From Phlegmacium glaucopus (taxonomy: Eukaryota; Basidiomycota; Agaricomycetes; Agaricales; Cortinariaceae): 36,133 bases of DNA. How positions within the stretch are numbered: position 1 is the stretch's first letter; every line of letters starts with the position of its first letter. The position numbers and the translations under genes are program-made. This document shows positions 21,879 to 31,967 of this stretch, piece after piece. Under the pieces are notes generated by a model. The model did no database searches and was not told where the DNA came from. It worked only from the letters and a program-made list of their open reading frames with translations. The stretch lies in assembly GCA_015039465.1 (NCBI GenBank), contig MU130299.1, positions 987,948 to 1,024,080 of the forward strand, given 5' to 3'.

Positions 21879-22335
21879 AGTCCGTCAACTCTAAATTCCT
21901 TTCTTAAGCCCATTGCTTGGCCTCATGGGCGGTGACTATCTACCAGGCCCTCAATAATATGGTGACAAGAAAACGTGGTGGCGCTCGCTCATGTATACAA
22001 CTACCGTATCAGCGCATGCCGTAGGTAGCTGTTGAAGGGGAATTTGGCCACCCAAGCATGAACGCAGAGGTTTAGATGACTTCCTGTAGGGCGAGGACAT
22101 GTATCTGTGCGATGATTCAAGAGCTATGAAGGTATTTCAGTATTCTGTTGTTCAGTTTTGCTGCAGTTTGTTTGATAGCCTTCTTTTTTTTAGGTCTTAA
22201 ACTCAAATCCTATCTTCACAACAACGTTGGGCGGCAGCCTTATCAAGATCTTAAAAGGTCTATCTAGTTTCTATACTAACGGATAACAGCCAATGTCGAT
22301 TCTACCACCTTTTCCAAGTCTTTCGAATTGGGTTT
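21879..22335 (+). pseudogene. Gene X 3' part, copy 5a
   Basis: Begins in the middle of X (FLKPIAWPHG reading of the shared stretch), keeps the TAG in the LDDFL exon, the T-rich intron acceptor at about 22181-22193 and the last exon ending SLSNWV-stop. It is fused directly to the Sm-like stub. Confidence 0.45.
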
Positions 22336-22645
22336 GACAGGTCTCGATTCTTTATACACTCAGCTTTATAATAATAAGTCTGCACATTTTCTTGTTATCA
22401 TTGGATACCTCAACTTATAACGTTTTGAAGGGACAACGCTTCTCTGATTGCGGGTCGTCTGGGTGATTAAATTCGCACTTACGGAGTGTTTTTCCTTCAT
22501 GATAAAGGTTTCCTTTGGTTCTCCGTTCTTGAACCATATGGAGGGTCTTTACATAGACAGTATTCAAAGCTTATAAGATTGTTTCTGTAATTAATTGCCC
22601 TCATCCCATCTGCTTGTACCTGGACACTCGTACCTTTCCTGCAGA

Positions 22646-22678
22646 ATGACATCCAAAGACACCTCGCCTTCTACCCCC
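22646..22678 (+). pseudogene. DyP peroxidase start codon stub
   Basis: Eleven codons (MTSKDTSPSTP) identical in pattern to the DyP starts at 12940 and 25840, preceded by the conserved DyP upstream region. The sequence then leaves the family. Confidence 0.55.
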
Positions 22679-22679
22679 A

Positions 22680-23190
22680 TAGACGCCAGGCTTGGCATTG
22701 ACCACCATTCCACACATGACGGAGGGTAACTCCTTCGTTGATATATCATATAATCTGGCTCGTCATATTCGAACATGTTCAGGAGACAGAATTGTCGACG
22801 TAAGATTCCTCTCCCTGTCACAGCATCTCTCATATATACTAAAAAAACAATCGATCACTTCTATTCAAGATTCTCTGGGGACGGCTTTCGTTGGTAAGAA
22901 TCACTGCAGATACCTGAGGATCAAGGAGTTGTGCTGCACCGAAAATGGCGGCAGCAATCGACAGTTTCGACTCGAATCCTAGACGCTTTCAACTTGTAGT
23001 CTATTCAATCACTGCCAGATTAGCCTGAGTGGAGAGAATGATTTTCGCGATGATGATGGTACTTAACAAAGGATTGTGACGTGAGAATGTCTTGTTTTGA
23101 GGCACAGTCGACCCAGAGAGATGTACTGACAGAAACTATCATCAACTATCATTTGTGCGCTTCTGAGATCTGATCGTTGAACGTTTGAAC
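22680..23190. other. Unit-specific sequence with no recognised gene
   Basis: This stretch occurs once in the array, between the DyP stub and a P block, where a 7TM gene would be expected. It has weak possible coding on either strand (22692-22982 plus, 22833-22591 minus) but nothing recognisable. A GACTCGAATCC string at 22970-22980 is faintly tRNA-like. It may be an insertion or the far side of a deletion. Confidence 0.35.
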
Positions 23191-23199
23191 ATTGAACAG

Positions 23200-23870
23200 T
23201 TCAACTAATTTTATTTCAAACTCAGTGGAGGTGCCGACATTTGCCCATAGCACCAAAAGTCCAAGGGTCTGTCTGCCATCTTTCATTCCACCAAATCTCT
23301 CGAAGCTAACAGGCGTCATCTATAGAGCGCTAGGAGTTCAGTCAGAAAGCTTCAAGTCAATTGGAGGAACGACCCCTTCGATCAGCTTTACAATAAAGGT
23401 CATGACGTTACAAGGGATATGTGCATAAGTTGATATATGTATCGTAAGATATCTGTTCCACACTTGGTCTGACAGTACTCGGATCTGCCGTGCTGAACAC
23501 AATGGCCCACTCAAACCAGTGAATAGACAGCGGTGCGCATCGATTTCATGTTCATGTTCGGTCAGACATACCGTGGAGCTTATGGCATTGTACGCTCGGA
23601 ATCTTTTTCAAAGTACCTGTTTCATATGTTGATTCTCTCATTTCATTCCTTCATCCTAGCTACTGCTACTAGAGTCTTCATAGATCGACAAGTTATATCG
23701 TCTTCAGCACCTTATTTCCATTGGCATCTTTGGTATGTGCTCGCGTCGCCTGTCCAAATTCAAATTTGATCTGTACTCGTGGCATTTTATTTTAGTACAT
23801 ACTGGTTCAAATATTATCATAATGGGAACGACTGCTGGGCACCACTACATGAACTCCTTCGAACCCACCT
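23200..23870. repeat. P block, fifth copy
   Basis: Matches the P blocks elsewhere. It directly follows the unit-specific segment without any 7TM gene or Q block. The 3' part (23700-23870) is the common upstream flank of the broken Sm-like copies. Confidence 0.45.
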
Positions 23871-23876
23871 TACACA

Positions 23877-24198
23877 ATGTCCCAACATCCAACATCCACG
23901 CCACGTGAAGCACTCCAAAGCTTCCCTCCCACGGCTCCTACGCATCACAACCATAGACAGCTGCATCTTCTTAGGTACTTTCGCAGGCACAGATAAACCT
24001 CTCAACACAAACCTCATAGACCCTGAAGAATACCATATCTCTCAAGGCCCAGGGCAAAGGGTGAAGCTCAGTGAGAATAGGAGATATGTCGGGCAAGTGT
24101 TGTTGCCGTGGAAGACGATCGTAAGGGTCGAAGTCTATGAGAGAAACAATGCGATGGAGAAGGAGAGGCGGGATAGAGGCGATAATATCTATTTGTAG
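23877..24198 (+). pseudogene. Sm-like (Naa38 type) pseudogene, copy 5b
   Basis: The ATG at 23877 gives MSQHPTSTPREALQSF and then shifts frame because of one net extra base in the LQRLL codons. The rest, from LLRITTID through both Sm motifs to NIYL-stop, is open without further lesions. That frame extends upstream to 23779 but has no ATG before the Sm core, so translation of the core would need a non-ATG start or a joining intron. I take it as a recently inactivated copy. Confidence 0.65.
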
Positions 24199-24559
24199 GA
24201 AAGGTGAGCTTTGAGATAGACATCGCCTTTCTTTGTGGTATGCGGCCGATTCTGACATTCTTGGCCATTGAAGTTTCAAACGTTCAACACGTATGACAAA
24301 CATTCCAAAAGATTTGTTAAATATATGCTTCACTGTCTTGAACTTTGACTCTCGGTAACGTGCGACGAGGAAACCTTGGCTCCAGTCTTCGCTCAATAAT
24401 CAAACACAAAGCCTTAGGCCTTAGGCTTCAATATTATCTCTCCTTGAGGCAGACGCCGATAATTTCGAACCTCTGTCCGATATTTTAGATCTGGCCTCCC
24501 AGTTACTTGATGTGGAGACTCTACTAGGTCCGTGGCAGTGCGTCAAAGCATCATTTTGT

Positions 24560-25532
24560 GTTACGCCTATGCGATTGGATGCAAAGGGTGCTTTGAAAGC
24601 TGGTCGACCTTCTACAAGACTCTACTTTATACGTTAAATCACTAGAATCGCAACCATAGCAGGTGCTATTGTGACCTGAGATGCTCAACTTGTCAATCTA
24701 GATGCTCCTCTTACGAAATTCAAAGCTCTTACCGAAATTATTGAAGATTGGCGGCTACGCCAGGGTAGGTTGGCTGGGCCGAACTTGCGTTCATTATTTA
24801 AATTCAATTACTAATGGTTTTACAAGTCGCTCTTGGCGTCATTGCACCTCATGTACCTGCATCCGAGTCAATCTTCAACAACCAATCGTTGACAATGACA
24901 TTCATGACATGTAATCGTTCGCAGTATGCTATTGATTATATTGACGACTCAGATCTAAGAATTGACCACGAAATCGTCGAATGCTTTCTGGCTTACCGCA
25001 ACTGTGCTGGATCCAACTCTATTCGCCGCATTGCTATAAGATAGAAAAAAATCCGCCAACTCTAAAATTCCTTTCTTAGGCCCATTGCTTGGCCTCGTGG
25101 GCGGCGACTATCTACCAGGCCCTCAAGAATATGGTGAGAAGAAAATGTGGTGGCGCTCGCTCATCTATACAACTACCGTATCAACACATGCCGTAGGTAG
25201 CTGTTGAAGGGGATGAGACGCGAATTCGGCCACCCAAGGATTAAGCATGAACGCAGAGGTTTAGATGACTTCCTGTAGGGCGAGGACATGGATCTGTGCG
25301 ATGATTCAAGGGCTATGAAGGTATTTCAGTATTCTGTTGTTCAGTTTTGCTGCAGTTCGTTTGATAGCCTTCTTTTTTTTTAGGTCTTAAACTCAAATCT
25401 TATCTTCACAAGAACGTTGGGCGGCGGCCTTACCAAGATCTTAAAAGATCTACCTAGTTTCTATACTCACGGACAACAGCCAATGTCGATTCTACCACCT
25501 TTTCCAAGTCTTTCGAATTGGGTTTGACAGGT
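24560..25532 (+). pseudogene. Gene X remnant, copy 5b
   Basis: The first exon has lost its ATG (ATAGCAGG). The middle has ECFLAYRNCAGSNS, and the LDDFL exon carries the shared TAG. The last exon (25383-25532) is intact: VLNSNLIFTRTLGG, then KILKDL, SFYTHGQQ, and SLSNWV-stop, after an intron with a T-rich acceptor. This copy best shows the authentic 3' end of X. Confidence 0.45.
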
Positions 25533-25839
25533 CTCAATTCTTTATACACTCAGCTTTATAATAAACACAAGTTTGCGCATTCTCTTGGTATCATTGTGTA
25601 CCTCAACTTATAACGTTTTCAAGGGACAAGGCGGCTCTGATTGCCGGCCATCTGGGTGATTAAATTCCCACTTACGGCGCTGCTTTTCCTTCATGATCAC
25701 GGTTTCCTGTGGTTCTCCGTTCTTGAACCATATGGAGGGTCTTTTACATAGACACTTTTCAAAGCTTATAAGATTGTTTCTGCAATTAATTGCTCTCATC
25801 CCATCTGCCTGTACCTGGGAACTCGTACTTTCCTGCAGA

Positions 25840-26330
25840 ATGACATCCAAAGATACCTCGCCTTCTACCTCCCGTTCAGACTAACGACTTCGATCTGAGG
25901 AACGTCCAAGGGGATGTCCTGTCAGGTTTTAGCCACTTCCATTGTATTCAACTCTTCCCGGTACTCATTGTAAATTTACTAGCAGGACTTCCGAAAAGAC
26001 ACAAACTTTGCATTACTTCAAGGTCACCAACGCTATTCATTTCATCCAGAATTTGCGCAACTTTATCTCTCTCATTAAAACTGCAGCTCAGGTGATTAAC
26101 TATCGGGATGTCATTGATCGACCCTTTGTTTGGGGGTGAATATCGGGTTTTCTCATTTCGGTTTCAAGAAGGTTGGTTCGTGGACCTTGATATATAATCT
26201 CGTCATGACGGGATCACCCAGTTGGGAATCGATAAATAGCGTGCGGAGTGACGCCGTAGTTAATGAACGTTTGGATTCAACGAAATAGGTCCAATTCAAT
26301 TGTTGACGTAGCAGCCATATGATGACACGG
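25840..26330 (+). pseudogene. DyP peroxidase 5' fragment, second long copy
   Basis: Same content as 12940-13432: MTSKDTSPSTSRSD with the same following stop, then in the +1 frame NDFDLRNVQGDVLSG, a 60-nt intron (25926-25985) and LPKRHKLCITSRS-like codons, here with extra small changes, then ISLIKTAAQVINYRDVIDR. A deletion after VIDR removes the HKRADDGN codons that copies at 13230 and 18900 still have. The shared frame offset shows the fragment was already broken before it was copied. Confidence 0.65.
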
Positions 26331-26334
26331 TTGT

Positions 26335-26920
26335 TGCATTGGATCATGTAGACGAAAAGTGAGTTGTTGAGTTGTTTTCATTTCATTTCGACATCAACTG
26401 ATCTCTATTCAATAGATTCAAACAATGGCCTATCTACGGTAGGATTGCAATGTCGTTTCTCTGATGGTTGTCACACGATAAACACTGTCATCTTGACCCC
26501 ATCAATGGGGTTAACGATGCTGAACAGATGTTGCAGACGAGGTAAGGTTGTTGTCTATCGTTGCTTTGATCTTTCCAAACGCTACAACATCCACTAGTTC
26601 TTTTGAAGGCCTTTTACGACTGGGTAGATGATTGTAGAAGCATAAAAAATGTAAGAGAAGATGTTGAAGACAACGTAGTGAGTATTCGAAGACGAAATGT
26701 GAATATGAAATATACTAATCGATGGCTGTCCTCCAGACGCAAAAACGTGAACGCGCCATCACATAAGCGGTGGGTCAAGTTACCAGGTGGGAAGGGTATA
26801 AAATGAAGTCGTAGTTGATGGATAATCAAGAGGGGAGAAATAAGGAATAGACTGCCAGTGTAAGGTGAAATAAGGTGCCCACTGTTTATTTACTATATGA
26901 GCCATATCTACAAGTCTGGT
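26335..26920. repeat. Q-like block before 7TM gene E
   Basis: Counterpart of 13432-14100. No gene is supported. An open minus-strand frame of 71 codons (26829-26614) is not conserved. Confidence 0.4.
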
Positions 26921-26928
26921 CTATGTAA

Positions 26929-28271
26929 TCATCTATCTACCATCTCGATATCGTGACTTTGTTGAATGCCAATATCATCGTCTCTATTCACAATACCGAC
27001 ATCTCCCGTTTCCGCTACCATCTCGATATCGTCACTCCGTTGAACGCCAATATCTTCGTCTCTATTCACAATACCGACATCTCCCTCCGAGTCTGTTTCC
27101 GATATTGAATTTGAATTGGCAGCCGCAAAGTGCAAACTTCCAATGGAAGATTCTATCATGGGTTCCTGATCGTGGAACGACAATCCCATGGAGACCCGCA
27201 CAAAAATGATTGTAGGAGCTATACCCTAGACAGACTCATGTTATTAGTAAAATCACAAGTAGCAGTGACTGATGTTGTAATCACATTGAGCATTTGGTGG
27301 ATAGAAGCGATGATATAAAAAGCTTTGAGGTCAGCGTCTGTCGTTGCAAAAATGGTAGCCACGACCCGAGCCAATTGGATTGAAAACAACCCTATGCCAG
27401 ATTCAATTATTATGAATATGACAGTCCGAATTTTGCTCCCGCCAGTGGCGCCCAAACTTTGGTCATCCGAGGTAGACTTGACTTCATGGTAAATTTTGAA
27501 GATCTTGAAGACAATTAAGGACGTCACCACAGCATTCACGGTCATGGATATGGCAAGCCCTGTCAGGCCCATCCAATCCTCCCAAGCAGGTTGTACAAGT
27601 TCGCCTGAGAGAATGTATGCTGAGCTGTTACCCACTATCCAGATAACTAGAGGCAATGAACTGAAATTGGCCAGTCAAATAAGATAGGTTGACTGACCGA
27701 AGAATACAAATGCTAAGATTGAAGGAAGGATCACAACACAGATATTGTAACCCCACACAATCCAGCAACGGTGAATCTTTAAAATTTGCATGAATAAAAT
27801 AAATGATAGGCATACTAGTAGTTTATACATACTAGGATGGATTGAGCTATTAAATCGCAGCAACCAAATACTGTGCCCTGAATAAAATCAAGGTGGAGTA
27901 ATGCCATGGGATTCCGCCGGCGCTGAAGGGGCACAACTGAAAGCGTTAAAAAAAATGTTTATCGTTACTGATGGAGTTGTTACTAACTGCATATATGGAA
28001 CCTGTTATATCAGTCACAACGGTGACAAGAGATAGAAAGTATAGAGCACAGAGAGCATAGAAAACAATATTTATCCTCTTGTTGGTGCCTTTGTTCAATG
28101 TTCCTTGTAAATACATGGCAAATATGCCAGAGTAGAGTCCTGAGATGGCAGGTTAATATTATACTTCTTTAGCAGGGGCCGTGTAAGCTGTAGAAAAAAT
28201 ATCTCACCGTAGAGGAAGCATTCCAGACATAGTACAATTAAAATAAAGTCTCCAATAGTAGTTAGCTTCAT
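26929..28271 (-). CDS. Seven-TM integral membrane protein, copy E (347 aa)
   Basis: Six exons in frame: 28271-28208, 28139-27988, 27922-27833, 27776-27698, 27646-27285, 27225-26929, with introns of 68, 65, 56, 51 and 59 nt. The first exon has one additional codon (MKLTTIGDF). Exon 3 uses an acceptor (CTTCAG|CGC) 14 nt beyond the position homologous to the older CAG, which keeps the frame and gives RRRNPMALLHLDF in the first loop. IYRCW is changed to IHRCW. The TM4-TM5 loop reads GNSSAYILSGELVQPAWEDW. The tail has two acidic repeats and one added codon. The TATA box is intact (28317-28324). No disruption was found; function unknown. Confidence 0.8.
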
Positions 28272-28316
28272 GACTTTGTGTCTGTTGTAATGACCTACTG
28301 CATCTCTGACCATTGC

Positions 28317-28324
28317 TTTATATA
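28317..28324 (-). promoter_or_regulatory. TATA box of 7TM copy E
   Basis: TATATAAA on the minus strand, 46 bp upstream of the start. A perfect GTTACC-TTG-GGTAAC inverted repeat lies farther upstream at 28497-28511. Confidence 0.5.
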
Positions 28325-28439
28325 AGAGTCTAGCATCTATATCAAATACACTCACTGAGATAACGCTGGATTGACGCTGGAAGTTCGTGATGATCTTAAC
28401 AATATGTTGCCAGTGTTATAATCATAATCAGATTTTCGG

Positions 28440-29860
28440 TCAGGTAGGAATGTGTTATCACTAACTAGTTTGAAGCAGAAAATGGTTATGCAACCTGTTA
28501 CCTTGGGTAACCGAGTTTTTTAGGTAAGCCTGGCCTTACTAGTAGCTTCCATCATTGAAATCTGTCACCAAAAGGACGACCAGCGGTTGATATAGCAGCT
28601 AGACGACAACACGATTGTTGCATTGGATCTAACGAAAAGTGAGTTAGTGACTCGCTTTCTCTTCTTTTCGACAACAGCTCACCTCCATTCTAACTCCATT
28701 CAAAAGATTCAAACACTGACAACCTATGGTAGGTTTCAGATATCGCTTTTCTGATAATTAACAACCCAATCAACACTACCATGTCCACTTCATCACTACG
28801 CGGCGGAAGATGAACAATCCTGAATAGATTTTGCAGTCGACAAGATAAGGTTGTTATCGATTGTTGCTTTGAGTTGGGCTGATCTTTCAAGTTCCCTACG
28901 CTCTAACGTCTGCTGAAGGCCTTTTGCGACTCGGTATATGGTAAGGGAGTGTAAAAAGAAGAAAGTGGGTGGGGAGAGAAGATGCTAAAGACAATGAAAT
29001 GAGTATTTGACGACGAAATTTGATTACGGGATATACTAACGTCGTATGGCTGTACTGCGAGGCGTAACGAGGTGCGGTGGGTCTACGATTAAACGCGGTG
29101 AGTTATTGTATGCGTGTTGATGTGAATTTGGCCTGACCTTTTGTGTTCAATCTTTCTGTGTATATGGAGTGCACCATCGTCCCGTAGGTAAGAGTTGAAG
29201 GGAACAGTGAGAGTCCTCAGTATCGGCATCTGATTAGATCTCGGATCTCAGACTTTTATTTCACACTCAGCTGAAGTGCCGACATTTGCCCGTTGAACCA
29301 AAGTCTGTCCGCCATCTTTCATTCCACCAAATCTCTCGAAACTAACAGGCGTCATCTACACAGTGCTAGGAGTCCAGTTCCAGTCGATTGGAGGAGCACG
29401 AACGACCCCCATCTGCCCACAACTGCATTTCCCTGGATCACCTTTACATAAGGTAAAAGTCATGACGCTCAATGATGGGGATATGCGGATAAGTTAACAA
29501 TATCGTAGGATATCTATTCGACGTTGAACGCAATGGCCCACTCAAACCAATGAATAGAGAACGGTGCGCACCCATTTCATGTTCAGACATGGGCTCGTAA
29601 TTGCTTGTCAGGGGCTTATGGCATTGTACGCTCAAAATACCTCTTTGGTTTATCATGTATATATTCATTCTCTCACTTATTTCTTTCATTGTAGCTACTA
29701 CTACTAGTGTCTTCATAGATCGACAAATTACGTCGTATTCAGCACCTTCTTTCGATTGGCATCTTTGGTATGTGCTCGCGTCGCCTGTCCAAATTTGATC
29801 TGAACTCACCGCATTTTTATTTTAGTACTGGTTCAAATAATACTATAATGGGAACGCGAC
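28440..29860. repeat. 7TM E promoter region, Q and P blocks
   Basis: 28440-28640 is the shared 7TM upstream region, 28680-29030 Q, 29040-29230 the spacer, 29230-29860 P. In this copy of P the minus strand is open for 121 codons (29809-29444), reading SSDQIWTGDASTYQRC onward; the frame is broken in most sister copies. Confidence 0.45.
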
Positions 29861-29912
29861 ATAATGACTGCTACCTACCACTACGTGACTCTTTTCGAAG
29901 CCACCTTACAAA

Positions 29913-30229
29913 ATGTCCCAACACCCAACATCTACACCCACGCCCCGTGAAGCTCTTCAAAGCTTCCTCCAACGGCTCCTACGCATCACAGCCATAGACA
30001 ACCGCATCTCCTTAGGTGCCTTCGCAGGCACAGATAAACCTCTCAACTTAATCCTCAAAAACGCTGAGGAATACCGTATCTCTCACGGTCCAGGGCAAGG
30101 GGCGAAGCTCAATGAGAATGGAGGTATGTCGGCCATGTGTTGTTGACGTGAAAAAAAGTTGAAGTCTACAAGAGGAAGGATGCCACGGACAAGGGGAGGC
30201 GGGATAGGGGCGATAATATCTATTTGTAG
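29913..30229 (+). pseudogene. Sm-like (Naa38 type) pseudogene, copy 6
   Basis: Open and close to the intact gene through Sm1 (LLRITAIDNRISLGAFAGT) and up to NENG. A 2-nt loss in the GRYVGQ codons then shifts the frame and stops it at 30146. The Sm2 codons carry further changes. The N-terminal TSTPTPRE part matches the intact gene most closely among the copies. Confidence 0.75.
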
Positions 30230-30589
30230 ACAGGGTAAGCTTTGAGATAGAGGTCCGCCTTTCTTCGTGGTATGCGGCTGATTTTGATATTCTTGGCCTA
30301 TCAAGTTTGAAACATTCAACGTTCAACACGTATGACAAGCATTCCAAAATATTTACTAAATATGCCCTTCACTGTCTTAAACTTCGACTCTCGGTAACAA
30401 ACCTCGGCTCCAATCCTTACTCAATAATCAGAAGAAAACCTTCAATATTATCTCTCCTTGAGGCAGACGCCGATACTATTTCGAACCTCTGTCCGTGGAT
30501 ATTTCATATCTTGCCTCCCAGTTACTGACGTGGAGGCTCCAAGTCCGTTGTTGCGTTCAAGTCATCGTTCCACGTACCCCTATGCGATG

Positions 30590-31500
30590 CAGACAAGAGG
30601 TGCTTTGGAAGCTCATCGATTTATACAAGAATCTACTTTATACGTGCAATCATTGCAGAACTCCATCCAACCCTGTCAATTTGATTTCCAATCGCAACTA
30701 TGGGAGGCGCCATTGTGACCCTAGATGCTCAGCTTGTCAATCTAGATGTTCTTCCTACTAAATTCGAAGCTCTTACCGAGATTGTTGAAGATTGGCGGTT
30801 ATGCCAAGGTACGTTGGATTAAACTTGCATTCATTATTTGATTCAATTACTAATGGTTTCACAAGTCTCTCTTGGCTTCATTGCAACTTATATGCAGTTC
30901 AGTAATATCAATCTTCAACAACCAATCATCGACGATGACATTCATGACATGTAAGTGGGTTTGGTCGTTCACAGTATTGATTATATTGACGACTCGGATC
31001 TAAGAATTGGGTATGCAATCGTCGGATACTCTCTGGCGTATCGCAACTATATTGGATCCAGCTCTACGCACTGCATTCCTATATGATACAAAAATGCCCG
31101 CCAACTCTAAAATTCCTTCCTCAAGCTCATTGCTTGGCCTCATGGCGGCGCCTATCTATCGATCCCTCAAGAATCTGGTGACAATAAAATGTGTTGGCGC
31201 TGATCTATACAGCTACCGCATCGACCCATGCCGTAGTTAGCTGTTGAAGGGGATGAGACACGAATTCGGCCATCCAAGGATATTAAGCGTGAACGCGGAG
31301 GGTTTAGATGACTTCTTGGAAGGCGAGGACGTGGATCTGCGCGATGATTCGAGGACTATGAAGGTATTTCAGTATTCTGTTCAGTTTTATTGCAATTCAT
31401 TTGATAACTTTCTTTTTTTTCAGACTCGGTATATGGTAAGGGAGTCTCAAAAGAAAGTGAGTGGGAGAGAAGATGCTGAAGACAACGAAGTGAGTGAAGA
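30590..31500 (+). pseudogene. Gene X remnant, copy 6
   Basis: An exon at 30700-30808 is intact from its ATG (MGGAIVTLDAQLVN, then LPTKFEALTEIVED) to a CAAG|GTACGT donor. A later piece, 31244-31534, keeps NAEGLDDFLEGEDVD with no stop, then a GTATTT...TTTTTTTTCAG intron and TRYMVRESQKK, as in copy 4. The piece between has stops (after RIDPCRS, for example). Function unknown. Confidence 0.4.
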
Positions 31501-31506
31501 CAAAGC

Positions 31507-31766
31507 GTTGAAGTCTACGAGAGGAACAATGTGATGGAGAAGAAGAGGCGGGACAGGCGATAATATCTATTTGTAGGATGGGTGAGTTTTGAGATAGATG
31601 TCCGCCTTTCTGCGCGGTATGCGGCTGATTCTGAGATTCTTGGCCTTTGAAGTTTCAAAATTCAACGTTCACGGCGTATGCTATTGATTATATTGACGAC
31701 TCGGATCTAAGAATTAGCCGCGAAATTGTCGAATGCTTGCCACAACTGTGTTGGATCCAGCTCTAT
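31507..31766 (+). pseudogene. Sm-like 3' scrap fused to gene X scrap
   Basis: 31507-31576 is the last 70 bp of the Sm-like gene (VEVYERNN-equivalent codons to the NIYL-stop) followed by its usual 3' flank to 31676. At 31677 it jumps into the middle of X (AIDYIDDSDLRI codons), which ends at about 31766. This is the right-hand edge of the array. Confidence 0.6.
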
Positions 31767-31830
31767 ATTAGGGACGTTCAAAGCTGGGCGCAGCTCGCAG
31801 ACGCAGCTCGCAGCACGCTGAGCCATCAGA

Positions 31831-31845
31831 TTATATAATATAAAC
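31831..31845 (+). promoter_or_regulatory. TATA region of the DNA-binding-like gene
   Basis: TTATATAATATAAAC lies about 125-135 bp upstream of the ATG at 31968, just outside the array edge. It follows a GCAGCTCGCAG direct repeat at about 31789-31813. Confidence 0.4.
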
Positions 31846-31967
31846 TTGAGAGTCCGCGCTGTGACCTTTTGTGACCGGTGCGTTCGACGCATCGTCCTTT
31901 GTACAAACTGCATTTAACAGCCACTCCCTCACGCTGCTTTGCCTATTTCTACTTGTTATTAACTGTC

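Noticed and set aside
23779..24198. A functional 139-residue Sm-like protein with a new N-terminus
   Set aside because: No ATG precedes the Sm core in this frame; it would start on GTG, so I call the locus a pseudogene.
29444..29809. 121-codon minus-strand frame in the P block
   Set aside because: Broken in most sister copies; kept only as part of the P-block observation.
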